From the NCBI GenBank assembly GCA_028274465.1, contig CM051458.1, forward strand, positions 58,579,253 to 58,643,252: a stretch of DNA of 64,000 nucleotides, in the 5' to 3' direction. Under the pieces are notes generated by a model. That model was not told where the DNA came from. It ran no database searches and was given only the letters and a program-made list of their open reading frames with translations. Shown piece by piece: positions 9,461 through 21,948 of this stretch (position 1 is the first letter of the stretch; each line of letters starts with the position of its first letter). Origin of the DNA: Plantago ovata. Taxonomy: Eukaryota; Streptophyta; Magnoliopsida; Lamiales; Plantaginaceae. A program made the position numbers and the translations under genes.

Positions 9461-10678
9461 TGATGAAAAAAAAAGATTGTCAGACTCAATTAATCAAATA
9501 AATTTGTTTCTAGCCAAAGGCAATTCACAACTACAAAGAAAACCAAGGTAGGTAGTGTAGAAGTAAAATAACCTCGAGTGTCGATCTCTAAGGACTATAA
9601 CTAGCTTTATCTAATTTAACTTAAACTATAAACTCAACAAACGACTTAGCACAGATTTTCTTATCAATAATAATGGAAGTTGGCGATAGTATGATCATTC
9701 AAAGCATCAGTTTAATAATCATGCATGAAGTACTTGAACGTTTGCATAGAAATCTAAGATCATGAATTGTCCAGTGTGTTCCGTTCAATTCAATACTACG
9801 AAGATAGAGGGCTTAGATAGATCAAAGAAATAAGGCAATAAGTCAAGTCTGAATCGCGTTACAGCCAATCATGCATAATCAAGAATCCTAGCTAAGAAAT
9901 CACATACTATCACCAACGATAGATTTAGCTACTCATAGGTAAATTGCAATCAACAAGAATCAAAGCAAGATTGAATGAAAACATGTTGAAAGAAATAAAT
10001 AAAAGTAGAAAAATCGTGAGATACAATGTTACCGACGAAGGTTGTCAATCTCCGAAGAATTGCTAACTCACAAGCAAGAATTGATAAACAACGAGGTCCA
10101 ATTGCTATGCTTAATCCTCCAAATTGATAAGAAAAAGAGTCTCCTATGCTAAGAATTTACAGAACAGGCTCTGGAGAATTCGTCTCTCAAAATAATGTGA
10201 AAAGGTATGATAAACGTAGAGAATGGGCAAACATATATATAGCTGTCGGAAGACGTGGGGCGAACCGCCCCAGACGCCGGGCGAACCGCCTGGCGTGGGG
10301 CGAACCGCCCCACATCCCGGGCGAACCACCCGGGAGCTCCAGATCAAATTCAGCGAGATTTTAGTCTTCTTTTCCTTTTCGGACTCGAATTTTGCCTTCT
10401 AGTGACCTTTAAGCCTTGAAACTCGTCCCCTAGGCCTCAAATCTCCTCCGGAACCTTCTAGATAGTCCACGAATATCCTCGAGACACCAAAATTTCGTCC
10501 ACTTCATTAATATTGCCCATAAAAACACGTTTTAAACCTAAAACCTGAAAAATGCAAAGAAAAGGGAAACGTGACACTATTCTAATAAAATGCACTAAAA
10601 TATAAGCTAAATTAACCTAGAGGATAGCTAAATAGGTGAAAAAAGACTCGAATGAAGGTGTAAAATACTCGTTCATCA
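9461..10678 (-). mobile_element. E1 3' LTR (Athila-like), - strand
   Basis: Reads TGATGAAAAA at its left end and TTCATCA at its right end on the + strand, followed by the complement of the GGTTTGGGGAG polypurine tract. It shares with all other Athila-like LTRs here the block around ACTCGAGTGTCGTTCTCTC. TATA box complement at 10233-10241, with four GC-rich palindromic modules beside it (10255-10334). The bases left of it (CCGAG) would be the target duplication; the matching copy was not found. Confidence 0.8.
10255..10334 (-). repeat. E1 LTR palindromic GC module array
   Basis: Four modules alternating GTGGGGCGAACCGCCCC and CCGGGCGAACC types, each an inverted repeat with a 3-nt centre, immediately upstream of the TATA box in LTR orientation. 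Confidence 0.7.
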
Positions 10679-12239
10679 AACTCCCCAAACCGAACCTTTG
10701 CTTGTCCTCAAACAACTAAGCTAGTCTCTAATGCAAAAAATCAATGCAACACACAAAATGGAGTCTCATGCCAAATGAAATGAACTAATCTATTGAATCC
10801 ATCAAAAACTTATGAACAAAGACCATACAAATCATAACATGGATATTGGTTGAAGAATGTCTCGATTGACTTATACACATTCACATATGCACTATGTTAA
10901 ACAAGATAGTCTCTCGTAACATTATCTACCTGGACTTAGTCAGTGACGACGTAATGAAACATGTTAAAATACGAATGGTTGTCCCGTACCTATGAAAATG
11001 AGGACTTACTGCTGTTCACCAAGTTAAGACTTTTTCTCAAAGAGGTCGAACCAATACTGGCTCTCATCAAACGAAGGAGAGTTCCCTAAAAGTTCACACT
11101 CCCCTATTCTACCCATCTCTCAAGCAAAGTCATAAACTAATCACCACTTCCTAAATGGCAGGACAAAGGTGGTCTAGAACAGATGATACTCAAACAATCA
11201 AAAGACAAAATAAAAAATAAAAAATAAAAAATAAAAAAAAATTTTACAACTCGATTACGAACATTACAAGAATTGAAAAACAAGACACACACTATGCAAA
11301 ACTTCTTTTTGGCTTTCTTTGGACCCTTTTTTGCTTTTTTGGGGTCTCTTTTTTTCTTTTTTTCTTTTCCGGATTTTTTTCTTTTTCCTGGAATTTTTCC
11401 TTCTTTTTTTTCGATTTTTTTTCCCTTTTTTTTTTTTAATAGCCAGCAGTAGCACAACGAAAAAGAAATACAATGTCTCACAAACGACCTCCCCAAACCT
11501 ATTCGAAAGAATAGGTTGAAGCACAAACTTTGTGAAAAAGGAAAACAAACTCACAACACTCAAAATCGAAAAACAAGTCTAATGATAGCGTAACCCCCTC
11601 CCCAAACCTATTCGAAAGAATAGGTTGCAAACAAAGGATCACACAATCTCACACTACCTCCTTCCTAGGCATTTAGCAATCTAAAAGCAAGGTGAAGACT
11701 TGTCGCCTCTTAGGTACATAATTACTCGGGAAAACAACCACAAGATTCTAACATGCATCATCGTATTATAAAGGCCTTCGTGAACCGCAGTAGAGAAAAC
11801 ACCACTAAGTGATATCGAGACTACCAAGCTTAACTAAGTGCAAACATAAATGTGACAAGCCAAGCGAGAAAAACCTCTAACATATTCATAGAGATGAAAC
11901 ATATGGTTAAAGGTCATAACTAGTTAATCTACCCAATAAAAAGTTCGAAAAATTTGGCAATAAACTCCACAGAAAACATGCAAGACTAGACTAGAATGAA
12001 TGTAGTGTATGTAGTGTATGCAACTAAATTACTAGGAAAGCGATAAACGTGCAAATGCAAACAAAGGGTTTCACGAGTTTATCATAAGCAAAACAAGTAT
12101 AGAGATAGCCAGCGATAACCACCCCCCCAAACCTGAACGTCGTCGCTCGTCCCGAACGTCGAAAGTGGATTTAAGGTGAGATCTACTTGTACTTGTAACC
12201 TATAGGACTCAAGGATACTCGTGAGAAACCGAAACGGGC
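10679..12239 (-). other. E1 3' non-coding region
   Basis: Homologous to the stretch between the pol stop and 3' LTR of E5 and E6. It holds the polypurine tract next to the LTR, a purine-rich tract (pyrimidine on the + strand, about 11290-11450), two conserved hairpins (11496-11517, 11605-11626), each followed in element direction by GGTTTGGGGAGG, and the conserved GACGAGCGACGACGTTCAGG block near 12140. No reliable gene. Confidence 0.75.
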
Positions 12240-12881
12240 GATAAAAGAAGTAAAAAGATCAATAATTTAGCATAATAGGAGAAAAATGGGGTTTCGAACG
12301 AAAATCCGGACCCCCGGGTTTCTGGACACCCGGGGTGAACCACCCCAGGTGGGGGCCGATTCGCCTGGGGCGTCCAGAACGTCCCAGGCGGCCTGGTCTT
12401 GCCAGGCGAATCGCCCCACATGGGGGGCGGTTCGCCTGGCATCTCCAGACTCCTGGAGACGCCTTTTTCCTCCCAAAACGAAAAATTATCATCTTAAAAC
12501 CTATTTTATCACCAAAAACACACGAAAAATAAATATGCATGCAATGCAAGAAAACGATAAAACTAAACTACATGCAACCATTACCACTAATGTTATCCAT
12601 TATCAAATGGAAACGAATCTTGTGCATCCGTTCCATTACTCCTCGCATCTTGGGAACCATCCTTGGCTCCTCTCCGTATCTGCTCAAGCAAGTCCATGAT
12701 TCCCTAAAAACTAAAATTAACAAAACCAATAGAAACAAAATCTAAAAAATAACTAAGGGAATCAGATGGAAAATAAAAAGAGAAAAGAGGATCAAAACTC
12801 CTTTCGAACTCATAGGTGGGTGCATGGACCAGAGCGTAGGAGTCAAGATCAAGAGTATCTGCCGCAATTGATTCAGGGACA
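12240..12881 (-). other. E1 internal segment unrelated to pol
   Basis: At the point where E5 and E6 have the end of pol, E1 changes to different sequence. It carries another cluster of GC-rich palindromes (12307-12460), an AT-rich stretch and no recognisable retrotransposon domain. Small frames exist but none is convincing. It may be a captured or replaced segment in a non-autonomous derivative. Confidence 0.5.
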
Positions 12882-14155
12882 TGATGAACGGAGATTTGTC
12901 AGCTCCCGGTTCAGTCAAATATATTTGTTATTTAGCCAAAGGCAATCCACAACTACAACGAAAACCGTAGTGTAGCAGTAGAATGACTCGAGTGTCGTTC
13001 TCTCAGGACTATAACTTGCTTTATCTATTTAACAAGAGAATATAAAACAGCAGACAAAAAGCAATAGGGGTTTCTAGCAGAAAATGGAGATTGGTGATAG
13101 TATGGTCCTTCTTAACATAACGGGTCGATAATCATGCATAAATTCCTCGGTCTTGCATAGAGATCTTTGAATCAATCTAGTGTCCTGTTGCAAATATTAA
13201 GCACTACGAAGATAATTGGTCTGACAAGTCAATCACGATTGTCCTAATGTGTTCCGTAATTATTCAACACTATGAAGATAATTGGTCTGATGGTCGACAA
13301 GTGTCCAATTGTGCATAATAATCAATACAACATACGAGAATTTTGGTTACAACTGATCAACGAAATAAAGCAATGACACGGAGTATAATGCGCGATATAG
13401 GCATTAGCATGATTATCTTCCCTTCGCTAAGAATTCACATACTACCACCAACCATAAGTTTAGCTACTCATAATAGGCATGCAATCAACAGAAATCATAG
13501 AAGAAAACATGTTGAAAGAATATAATAAAATAAGTAGAATAAAACTGTAAGATACAAAGTTACCGAAGGTTGTCAATCTCCGGATGGTTGCGGTCCTACG
13601 AGCTCCAAACTGCTATGAAAAAGTATCCCCTAAGCTACAGAACTCCCAGGACAGGCCCCGGGAAGTTCCTACCTAAAACTATAGAGAGAGGTGAGAAAGT
13701 AGGTCTGGAAAGATATGATTTTCGGAGAAAAACTGAGCACTATATATAGGCCCCGAAAAAACCACGGGGCGGTTCGCCCCACTGTGCGGCGGTTCGCCCC
13801 GAGTATTTCTCGCGGAATTCCGCGTTTTAGACGCGTTTTTGGATTTCTTCACCTTTTCGGACTCGGTTTCTGACTTCTAGTAGCCTTCTAACCTCCAGAT
13901 TCGGCCCCTAGACTTCAAATCCTATCCGGAAACCTACAGATACTCCAAATAGGCTTCTGGAACACCAATTCCTTGTCAACTTCAATATAATTGCCCGAAA
14001 ATCCTCGAATTTCAACCAAAACATGTAAAATAAAATCTAAAGGGAAACGTGACACTATTCTAATAAAATGTACTAAAATATAGCTAAATTAACATAGAGG
14101 ATAGCTAAAATAGGTGAAAAAGACCCGAATGAAAGTGTAAAATACACATTCATCA
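12882..14155 (-). mobile_element. E2 3' LTR (Athila-like), - strand
   Basis: 1274 bp from TGATGAACGG to ACATTCATCA (+ strand). Its terminal sequence matches the subfamily of the E3 LTR (both keep the GACTGAACCGGGA block). TATA complement TATATATAGG near 13741-13750, with two palindromic modules at 13764-13802. Left flank GGACA is a candidate target duplication. Inserted into E1 sequence. Confidence 0.85.
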
Positions 14156-15524
14156 AACTCACCAAACCGAACCTTTGCTTGTCCTGAAGCAACTAAGCTA
14201 GACTCTAATACAAAAAACATGCAAGACACAAAATGGAGTTTCATGCCAAATAAAATGAACTAATCTACTGAATCTATCAAATAACATATGAACAAAAACC
14301 ATATAAATCAAAGCATGAATATAGGTTGAAGAATACCTCGATTGACTTATACACATCCACATAAGCCCTTATGTCAAGACAAGATAGTCTCTCTTAACAT
14401 TCTCTACCTGGACCTAGTCAGTGACGATGTAATGAAGCATGCTAAGATACGAATGGTTGCCCCGTGCCTATGAAACTGAGGACTTATGATGTTCCACCAA
14501 TGTAAGACTTTTCCTCAAAAGAGGTCGAACCAATACTGGCTCTCATCAAACGAAGGAGGGTTCCCTATAAAAGATAACACTCCCCTATTCTACCCATCTC
14601 TCAAGTAAAGTCTTAAGCTATTCACCACTTCCTGAATGGCAGGACGAGGGTGGTCTAGAACAGATGACACTCAAGACAAAAAAGAATAAAAATAGAAAAT
14701 TACAACACGATTACGAACAATACGAAAAATGGAAAAGACTCAAACTTTGCTAAACTGCTATTTGGCTTTCTTTTTTGGACCCTTCTTTGCTTTTTTGGGG
14801 TCTTCTCTTTTTTTTCTTTCTTTTCTTTCGAGATTCTTTTTTCTTTTTCTTTTTCTCTTTTTTTTTCTGGAATTTTTCTTTCTTTTTTTTTCGATTTTGT
14901 TTTTAGCCAGCAGTAGCATAACAAAAAGAGAAACAAAATGACTCACACGACTTCCCAAACCTATTCGAAAGAATAGGTTGGAGTAAAAAATTTACGAAAA
15001 AGGAAAAATAAACTCACGATACGAAATGGAAAACAGAAACAAGTCTATGATGGTGTAACCCCCCCCCCAAACCTATTCGGAAGAATAGGTTATAAACAAA
15101 GGATCACACAACCTCACACTACCTCCTTCCTAGGCATTTAGCAATCTCAAAGCATGGTGAAGACTTGTTGCCTCTTAGGTACATAATTACTCGGGAAACA
15201 ACCATAAGACCCTAACATGCATCATCCTATTATAAAGGCCTTCGTGAACCGCAGTAGAGAAAACACCACTAAGTGATGTCGAGACTATCATGCTTAACTA
15301 AGTGCAAACATAAATGTGACAAGCCAAGCGAGAAAAACCTCAAACAAATTCATAGAGATAAGGCTACGATTAATGGCATAGTTAGTTGATCTACCCACAT
15401 AAAAAAGTTCAAAAAATTCGGCAATGAACTCCATACCAAAACATGCAAAACATCCTAGAAAGCAGTAAACGTGCAAATGCAACAAATTTCAACGAGTTTT
15501 CTAAGCAAGATAAGTGTAGAGAGA
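14156..15524 (-). other. E2 3' non-coding region, cut by gap
   Basis: Polypurine tract complement beside the LTR, purine tract (about 14757-14905), and hairpins at 14958-14979 and 15070-15091, in the same order as in E5 and E6. It stops at the N run just before the end of pol would be expected. No gene. Confidence 0.75.
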
Positions 15525-15624
15525 NNNNNNNNNNNNNNNNNNNNNNNNNNNNNNNNNNNNNNNNNNNNNNNNNNNNNNNNNNNNNNNNNNNNNNNNNNNN
15601 NNNNNNNNNNNNNNNNNNNNNNNN
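15525..15624. other. Assembly gap (100 N)
   Basis: A run of exactly 100 N, typical of a placeholder of unknown size. Strand of the Athila-like sequence flips across it (- on the left, + on the right). Confidence 0.98.
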
Positions 15625-18600
15625 AAAGGGGTTCACCGAGGATCATATGCAGGAATTATTTTCTTTTGTTTGGATATGAACCGAGGATAGGATAGCAGGT
15701 TAGACCAGGATCACTGATACCCTGGAGCCAAGTAGTAGAGGAGTTCTTGGCACTTTTCATGCCTTACCATGAGACGATGTCACTACGGAAATGGATCGAA
15801 TACTTCAAGCAAGGAGAATACGAGCGATTCTGGGACACCTCAGAACGATTTGAGCTGTATAAACGGAGTGCCCCCAACCACCGTTTCGACGATGGGGACT
15901 GATTTGGTTTTTTTGTTGTAGGACTACGAGATGAAGTTAGGCTTCAACAGAGGGATGGGATCTGTGGAGGTTGGGAAGAATGTACAGTTGAAGGCAGGCA
16001 GTGAAGTCTTTCAAACATACGCTACTGGCTCCGCACAATCCGCGAAAATAATGGTCGAATGAAGTCGCAACAGATACTCAAACACGACGAAACTGACGTG
16101 TCTAAGAAGGACTATTCTGAGGACGAAGACATCACGTGAGGAGGCGGACTTGCGTTTTACGCAGGGATTTAAGGCCATTGGAGTGTCTTCGAGGTAGCAC
16201 ACGCAGGGCAAGCTGAGAACCATCTTCGATCGAGAAGGCTTTTGAAGCGATCGAAGTAACTGAGCACTATTCAAAGAACTTAGCTTACGAAGTGGGAGGT
16301 GCGGTAAAGAAGTCGAGGATACCCCACCGACGTAGTAGTAGTGAGCTAAACGCCCGCGAGGTTAGGAGCGATCAACCCCCCAACTCCAGGGAACCAAACA
16401 GTCCGAGTCCTACTGATGAGACATCTGAATGATCCCGAGCAATCTCCAGTTGTTGCTACTGAGGAGAATGAGTGCGAAGAGTGAACTACTGCTCCGGGGA
16501 GGCAAGATGACCAAAATTCCAACTTCTTACGTCCAACGGAGTTGAACCAACTGCAATCGATAATAGAGGCCAGGCAAAGAAAAAGAGGATGGCGGGAATT
16601 GTTCAAAGAACCTCAAGAAGTTCCAGAAAGGGATGATGAACCAAGACCATCGAATGACATAGATGAATGATGAAGTCGAAGTTGGAACTAGTATATAGGA
16701 GAACTTCAATAATCTTCTAATCCATATGGCCTCCGAAGCCACATGTGCCATACCCGAGCGGATCAAACCAGCTAAGAAGGATATTCAAGATTCATCCCTT
16801 TTTCAACGCCTATCAAAAGTGGAAGTCCAATGTTACTCTCTTAGAGTTAATCCAGAACATCCCAGCTTATACGAACTTCTTTCGTGAGATCAAGAACAAA
16901 AGGATTACTTCAGGGAGGGAAGTGACTTGGTTGAAAACAGTCACTCGCTTGCCGTTTTGCCCATGATGAAAAAGGATCCTGGCAGCTTCATCATCGACAT
17001 CGCCTTAGGGAATGGACGAAACTACGGCAGGCAATGCTGACTTGGAGCTAGCATTAACTTAATGCCGTATTCGGTATCCAGGCCCTGGAACTCGAGGAAT
17101 TGACAACAACTGATCTGGTGGTCCACATGGAAGCCCCAACGTGTGGAAGAGGCCAGTTGGGGATCATAGAAGACATCCTTGTGAAAGTAGACAAATTGAT
17201 AATCCAGCTGATTTTGTAGTATGAAGTCCTGCGGAGAGGGAAAGAGCCATATCCGTGAGCACGTAGTACTACTTGGGAGACCATTCATGGCAACTACCAA
17301 CACATGCCTTGAACTTAAGGGAAGAAGATAAACCATGGAGGTATGGATGGGAAAAGATTGAGTTGGTAGGATGTAGCATCGGAGATAAGGAAGTTGCGGA
17401 GAGTTAAAATTGTGCGATTGCTACGAATCCGTAATTCCCGAATTTCATCATAGCCATGGCAATCGCGAACCACTTGAAGAATCACTAACAATGCAAAAAT
17501 GAGACGTGCAGCATGACAGAAGAAGCAAGGGAACTAGTCGAAATAATGGATAGCACCCCAGAAATTCCCGCAGGAGAAGAGGTACTTGAACCTTTTAGAT
17601 GAAGAAGAAGAAGAAAGTGGGTTTCCTGAAGAAGAACCTAGCTTAGAATTGAAACGCTTCCTGCGCACCTCAAGTATGTGTACTTGGGAGAAAGAATCAG
17701 AAGAAGCCTGTGATTGTCTCCTCACATCTCTCCGACAATGAAAGAACGTAAGTGATTAAGTATTGAAGGAAAATTCCGCAGCATAGGATGGGGGATCAGC
17801 GATATCAAAGGAATTAGCCCTACAAGATGCGTGCACAACATCACTCTAGAACAAGATGCCAAACCTGTTAGGCAACCTCAACGAAGGATAAATCCAGCAA
17901 TGCAAGGGTGGAAAAAAAGGAAGTGATCAAGTTGCTAGATGCTGATATGATTTACCCAATTCCAGATAGTCGATGGGTGAGCCCGGTACATGTAGTTCCT
18001 AAAAAATCAGGAGTCACTGTGGAAGAGAATGAGAAGGGAGGAAATTGGTACCGGGTTAGGAAGGACCACTGGATGGCGGATGTGCATTGACTACAGAAGA
18101 TTAAATGCCGCCACCAAAAAAAGGCCACTTCCCTTACCATTTATAGATGACATGCTTAACCCGCCTTGCGGGGCGGAAGTTCTATTGTTTCTTGATGGTT
18201 TTATCAGGTTTCTACCAGATTCCGATTGCACCGGAGGATCAGGAGAAGACAACATTCACTTGCCCATTCGAAACATTTGCCTATAGGGGGATGCCATTTG
18301 GACTATGCATGCTCCCGCCACTTTCAAGGTGCATGCTTTCTGTTTTCTCTGACATGGCAACTAAATTTGTTAAAGTTTTCATGGATGACTTTCCCTTTTT
18401 GTGTGATTTCATTTGATGAATGCTTGCAAAGATTAGATCTAGTTTTGAAAAGGTGCATTGAATGCAACTTACCCTTAAGCTGGGAGAAGAGTCATTATAT
18501 GGTTAGAGAAGACATTGTTCTAGGACATGTAGTTTCTGAAAGAGGTATTGAGGTAGACAAGGCTAAGATAGAAATCATTGAAAAACTTCCCCCGCCTACT

Positions 18601-19575
18601 TGCGTGAAAAATGCAATCTTTTCTTGGCCATGTAGGATTTCATAGGAGGTTTATTAAAGCTTTTCGAAAATTGCTAAACCTTTAAGTAGCTTGCTTGCTA
18701 AGATGTGGTTTTCCATTTCTCTAATGAATTCCTAGTTGCTTTTAATACCCTTAAGGAAAAGCTTGTTTCTGCTCCCATTGTTGTGCCGCCTGACTGGAAT
18801 CTTCCTTTCGAAATTATGTGTGATGCTTCGAATTTTGCTATGGGTGCTGTTTTATGCCAAAAAGTTGATAAGCAGAGTATCGTGTGATTTATTATGTTAG
18901 TAAGACTCTAGACTCCGCGCAGGTTAATTATACAACAACTGAAAAGAATTTTAGTTGTTGTCTTTGCTTTACAAATGTTTAGTCTTATTTAATTGGACCA
19001 TCCTGTGAATGTCCATACTGATCATGCTGCTTTGAGACATTTGATAGCTAAGCAAGATTCTAAAGCCTAGATTAATCCGTTGGGTCCTTTTGCTGCAGAC
19101 TTTGATTTGACTATAGTAGATAGAGCTGGTAGGGAGAATTATTTAGCAGATCATTTATCTAGAATACCTAATATCCCTGTTGATCCGAATACCCATTAAT
19201 GAAGATCTCCCCATGAGCATCAATGAAGGCTAATGAGGAGCCATGTTATGCAGATATTGTAAACTATTTGGCTATGAATATTTGCCCCACTAACTTTTCA
19301 GCTTCAGACAAGAGAGCTCTTGCCAAGCAATGCAGGACTTACATATGGGATGATCCGCATCTATTCAAGGAAGGAGCTGATGGGATTCTAGGAGATGCGT
19401 GCCACAAGAAGAGCAACAAGTGTACTGAGCCATTGCCATGAGCTTAGCGTGGGGGACACTACAGTGGATTGAAGACAGCGCGCAAGGTACTGCAGGCGGA
19501 TTTTCTGGCCAACAATATACAAAGATGCTCGAAGTTTTTTGAAGAATTGTGACCCATGTCAACGAGGAGGTGTAT
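15625..19575 (+). pseudogene. E3 gag-protease-RT-RNase H-integrase remnant (Athila-like)
   Basis: Colinear with the E6 polyprotein from the gag segment around KGFTEDH up to the integrase zinc-finger segment, but broken by very many one-base insertions and deletions, so no frame exceeds about 140 codons. Recognisable pieces: the gag block, the DLGAS-type protease site near 17040, RT near 17900-18400 and RNase H near 18780-18890. Ends where a solo LTR has inserted in the integrase region. The indel density falls sharply after 20980, which looks more like poor base calling or unpolished assembly next to the gap than natural decay. Confidence 0.85.
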
Positions 19576-20979
19576 TGATGATGTCGTTTTTCACCAATTA
19601 ATTTGTTTAAAAGCCTAAGAACACTTATCACTACACAAACTAGAGTGCAATGGCAAGTTGTCCCCGAGTGTCGTTCTCTCGGGACCTAACGTGGCTTTGC
19701 TTGGGGTTTTTGCAAGTAATTTCAGTCAACGAATTCAAATGTTTAGAGAATCGTTTCCTTTGAACAATAGCAACGAGAAATCAGATTGTTGTAAATCAAG
19801 TTTGGAAAACGGTTGGTGGTAGAAATCAAATACACATGCATGGGTTACGAATATGCTCACAAGTTCAGTGCGTAAACCCTACGATCAAGTCTGCTAAGCA
19901 ACTCGTCTAGGCAACTTTAAGACACACATCATAAAAGATCACTATCAATACTTTAGAGGTGCTTGTCACCAACACCATTTATCTAGCATGCTGCAAATCT
20001 ATAACATACAATCCTATAGCTTTCATTGACCAAGAGTTTTGTCACTATACTCAATTCGAATATATTTTATACGCAACTAAGAATCATATGAAGGGATTTG
20101 CAGAAAGATTGAATCGCAATATCATGTAAGCATAAACATAACCCATAGCATGCATATTCTACATTCTACCACCAACACAAAAGATTTAGCTACTCATATT
20201 CATCAACATAGACATGAATTCATATGAATAGTAATCAGAATACATCATATCAAACTACAAGACAAGAGAGTGATACAAGTTACCACCAAAGCTGTCACTA
20301 AACGGTGGAAAGCAAAGAAAACCTCTCCGTAGATGATTACAAAGGATGAATCCCAATCAAAACATTGAATCCCAAGCTAAAATACAATGTAATCTGAGTT
20401 TTCTCTGAGTTTTGGGGCTTAGGAGCTCTCCAAAACGAAGTTACAGTTCAAAAAGATCTCCAAAAAATGACCAAAGATCAGATCTAAAAAGGAAAATCCG
20501 AAAACGTAACCGCTGCCAAGCGGACCGCTTGGAGAAGCCAAGCGGAGCGCTTGGCAAGCGAAGCGCTTTTGGCACACCAAGCGCTTCGCTTGGCTTCTGT
20601 GCTAAAGCTCCTGGAAATTGAAGCGGAGCGCTTCACTATTCCAGGCGCTTAGCTTGGCGCCTGGGCAGATTTTTGTCTTCAAACTCAATTGTTTTGCCCT
20701 CGCATGGCCCTCGGGTGCCTTGGACTCATGCTTCTCGATGCTTATTGATGCTCAAACACTTACGAACAAGCCACGGAGATTGGGGAACTTCAACGGGGCC
20801 ATCATTTCATAAAAAAGGCTCGTTTTTTGCTCCAAAAACGCGTTCCGTACCTAAGTGCCTGAAAATGCAGAAAACACAAAACGTGACACTATTCTACAAA
20901 ACTAACCAAAAAACAAGGCTAGAAGATAGCAAAAGAAGGTAAAAAAGACAAGATGAACGCGTCAAAAATACGTTCATCA
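19576..20979 (-). mobile_element. Solo LTR of a divergent Athila-like family, inserted in E3 pol
   Basis: 1404 bp reading TGATGATGTC to TACGTTCATCA on the + strand, with no internal domain. Flanked by TGTAT (19571-19575) and GGTAT (20980-20984), a 5-bp target duplication with one mismatch; pol homology resumes directly afterwards. It keeps the conserved GAGTGTCGTTCTCTCGGGAC block of the other LTRs but differs over most of its length. Most likely formed by LTR-LTR recombination. Confidence 0.8.
20515..20661 (-). repeat. Palindromic AAGCGGAGCGCTT-type module array in the solo LTR
   Basis: Six or so imperfect palindromes (for example CCAAGCGGAGCGCTTGG, CCAAGCGCTTCGCTTGG and GAAGCGGAGCGCTTC) at about the same relative place in the LTR as the GGGGCG arrays of the other families, but with different sequence. 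Confidence 0.65.
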
Positions 20980-21948
20980 GGTATCGGCAAGAAAGATGAA
21001 ATGCCCCTTCAAGGGAATCTAGTGGTAGAACCTTTCGATGTATGGGGCATTGATTTTATGGGACCATTTCCAAAAAGTTGAGGCTATGAGTACATTCTTG
21101 TTGCAGTGGATTATGTGACTAAATGGGTAGAGGCAATTCCTACAAAAACAAATGACGGCGCAGTGGTTATGAAGTTCTTGAAGGAAGTAATATTTTCGAG
21201 ATTTGGGTGCCCTAGGACAATCATCAGTGATGGAGGGTCACACTTTGTCAATAGAACGTTTGCCTCACTTCTTAAGAGATACAGTGTCCACCATAGTGTC
21301 GCTACACCTTATCACCCACAGACTTCGGGGCAAGTCGAAGTCAGCAACCGTCAAATCAAGAAGATCCTTGAGCGAGTAGTGAAGCCTAGTAGGAAGGATT
21401 GGGCAGGAAAATTGAATGATGCACTTTGGGCATACAGAACTAGCTACAAGACGGTGGTCGGGACCACTCCGTACAGACTTGTGTATGGGAAAGCATGTCA
21501 TCTTCCCGTAGAACTAGAGCACAAGGCATATTGGGCCATTAAAGCACTCAACCTAGATATGGGGAAGGCTGGCGAGGAACGATTGTTGCAACTAGATGAG
21601 CTTGATGAATTACGACTAGGTGCTTATGAAAATGCCAATATTTACAAGGAACGTACTAAGAAGTATCATGATCGAGGTATAGTACGTAAGGAATTAATTC
21701 CTGGACAAAAAGCTTTGGTATTTAATTCTCGCCTTCGACTATTTCCTGGAAAGCTCCGTACTCGTTGGGATGGACCGTACGAAATTATCGAAGTTGCTCC
21801 CCATGGAGCTGTTAAACTCTTCGACCCAAAGACAGACAATACCTTCAAGGTGAATGGCCAACGAGTGAAGCCGTACTTCGAGATATCTAGTGATCAAAGG
21901 GAGGTTGATCACCTTGAGCTTACACTTACCGCCTCCACTGAAGGTTAG
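20980..21948 (+). pseudogene. E3 integrase, core and C-terminal part
   Basis: Integrase of the Athila-like pol resumes after the solo LTR. A TGA at 21079-21081 interrupts it; the open frame 21106-21948 (280 codons) keeps the second catalytic Asp ([11 protein letters not shown]) and catalytic Glu ([14 protein letters not shown]), then the C-terminal domain to [11 protein letters not shown] and TAG. Nearly identical to the same part of E6, but E6 has a premature stop that E3 lacks. Its last 660 bases are repeated in the following tandem duplication. Confidence 0.85.

Noticed and set aside
15409..15695. Several frames crossing the N run
   Set aside because: They are only open because N cannot form a stop.
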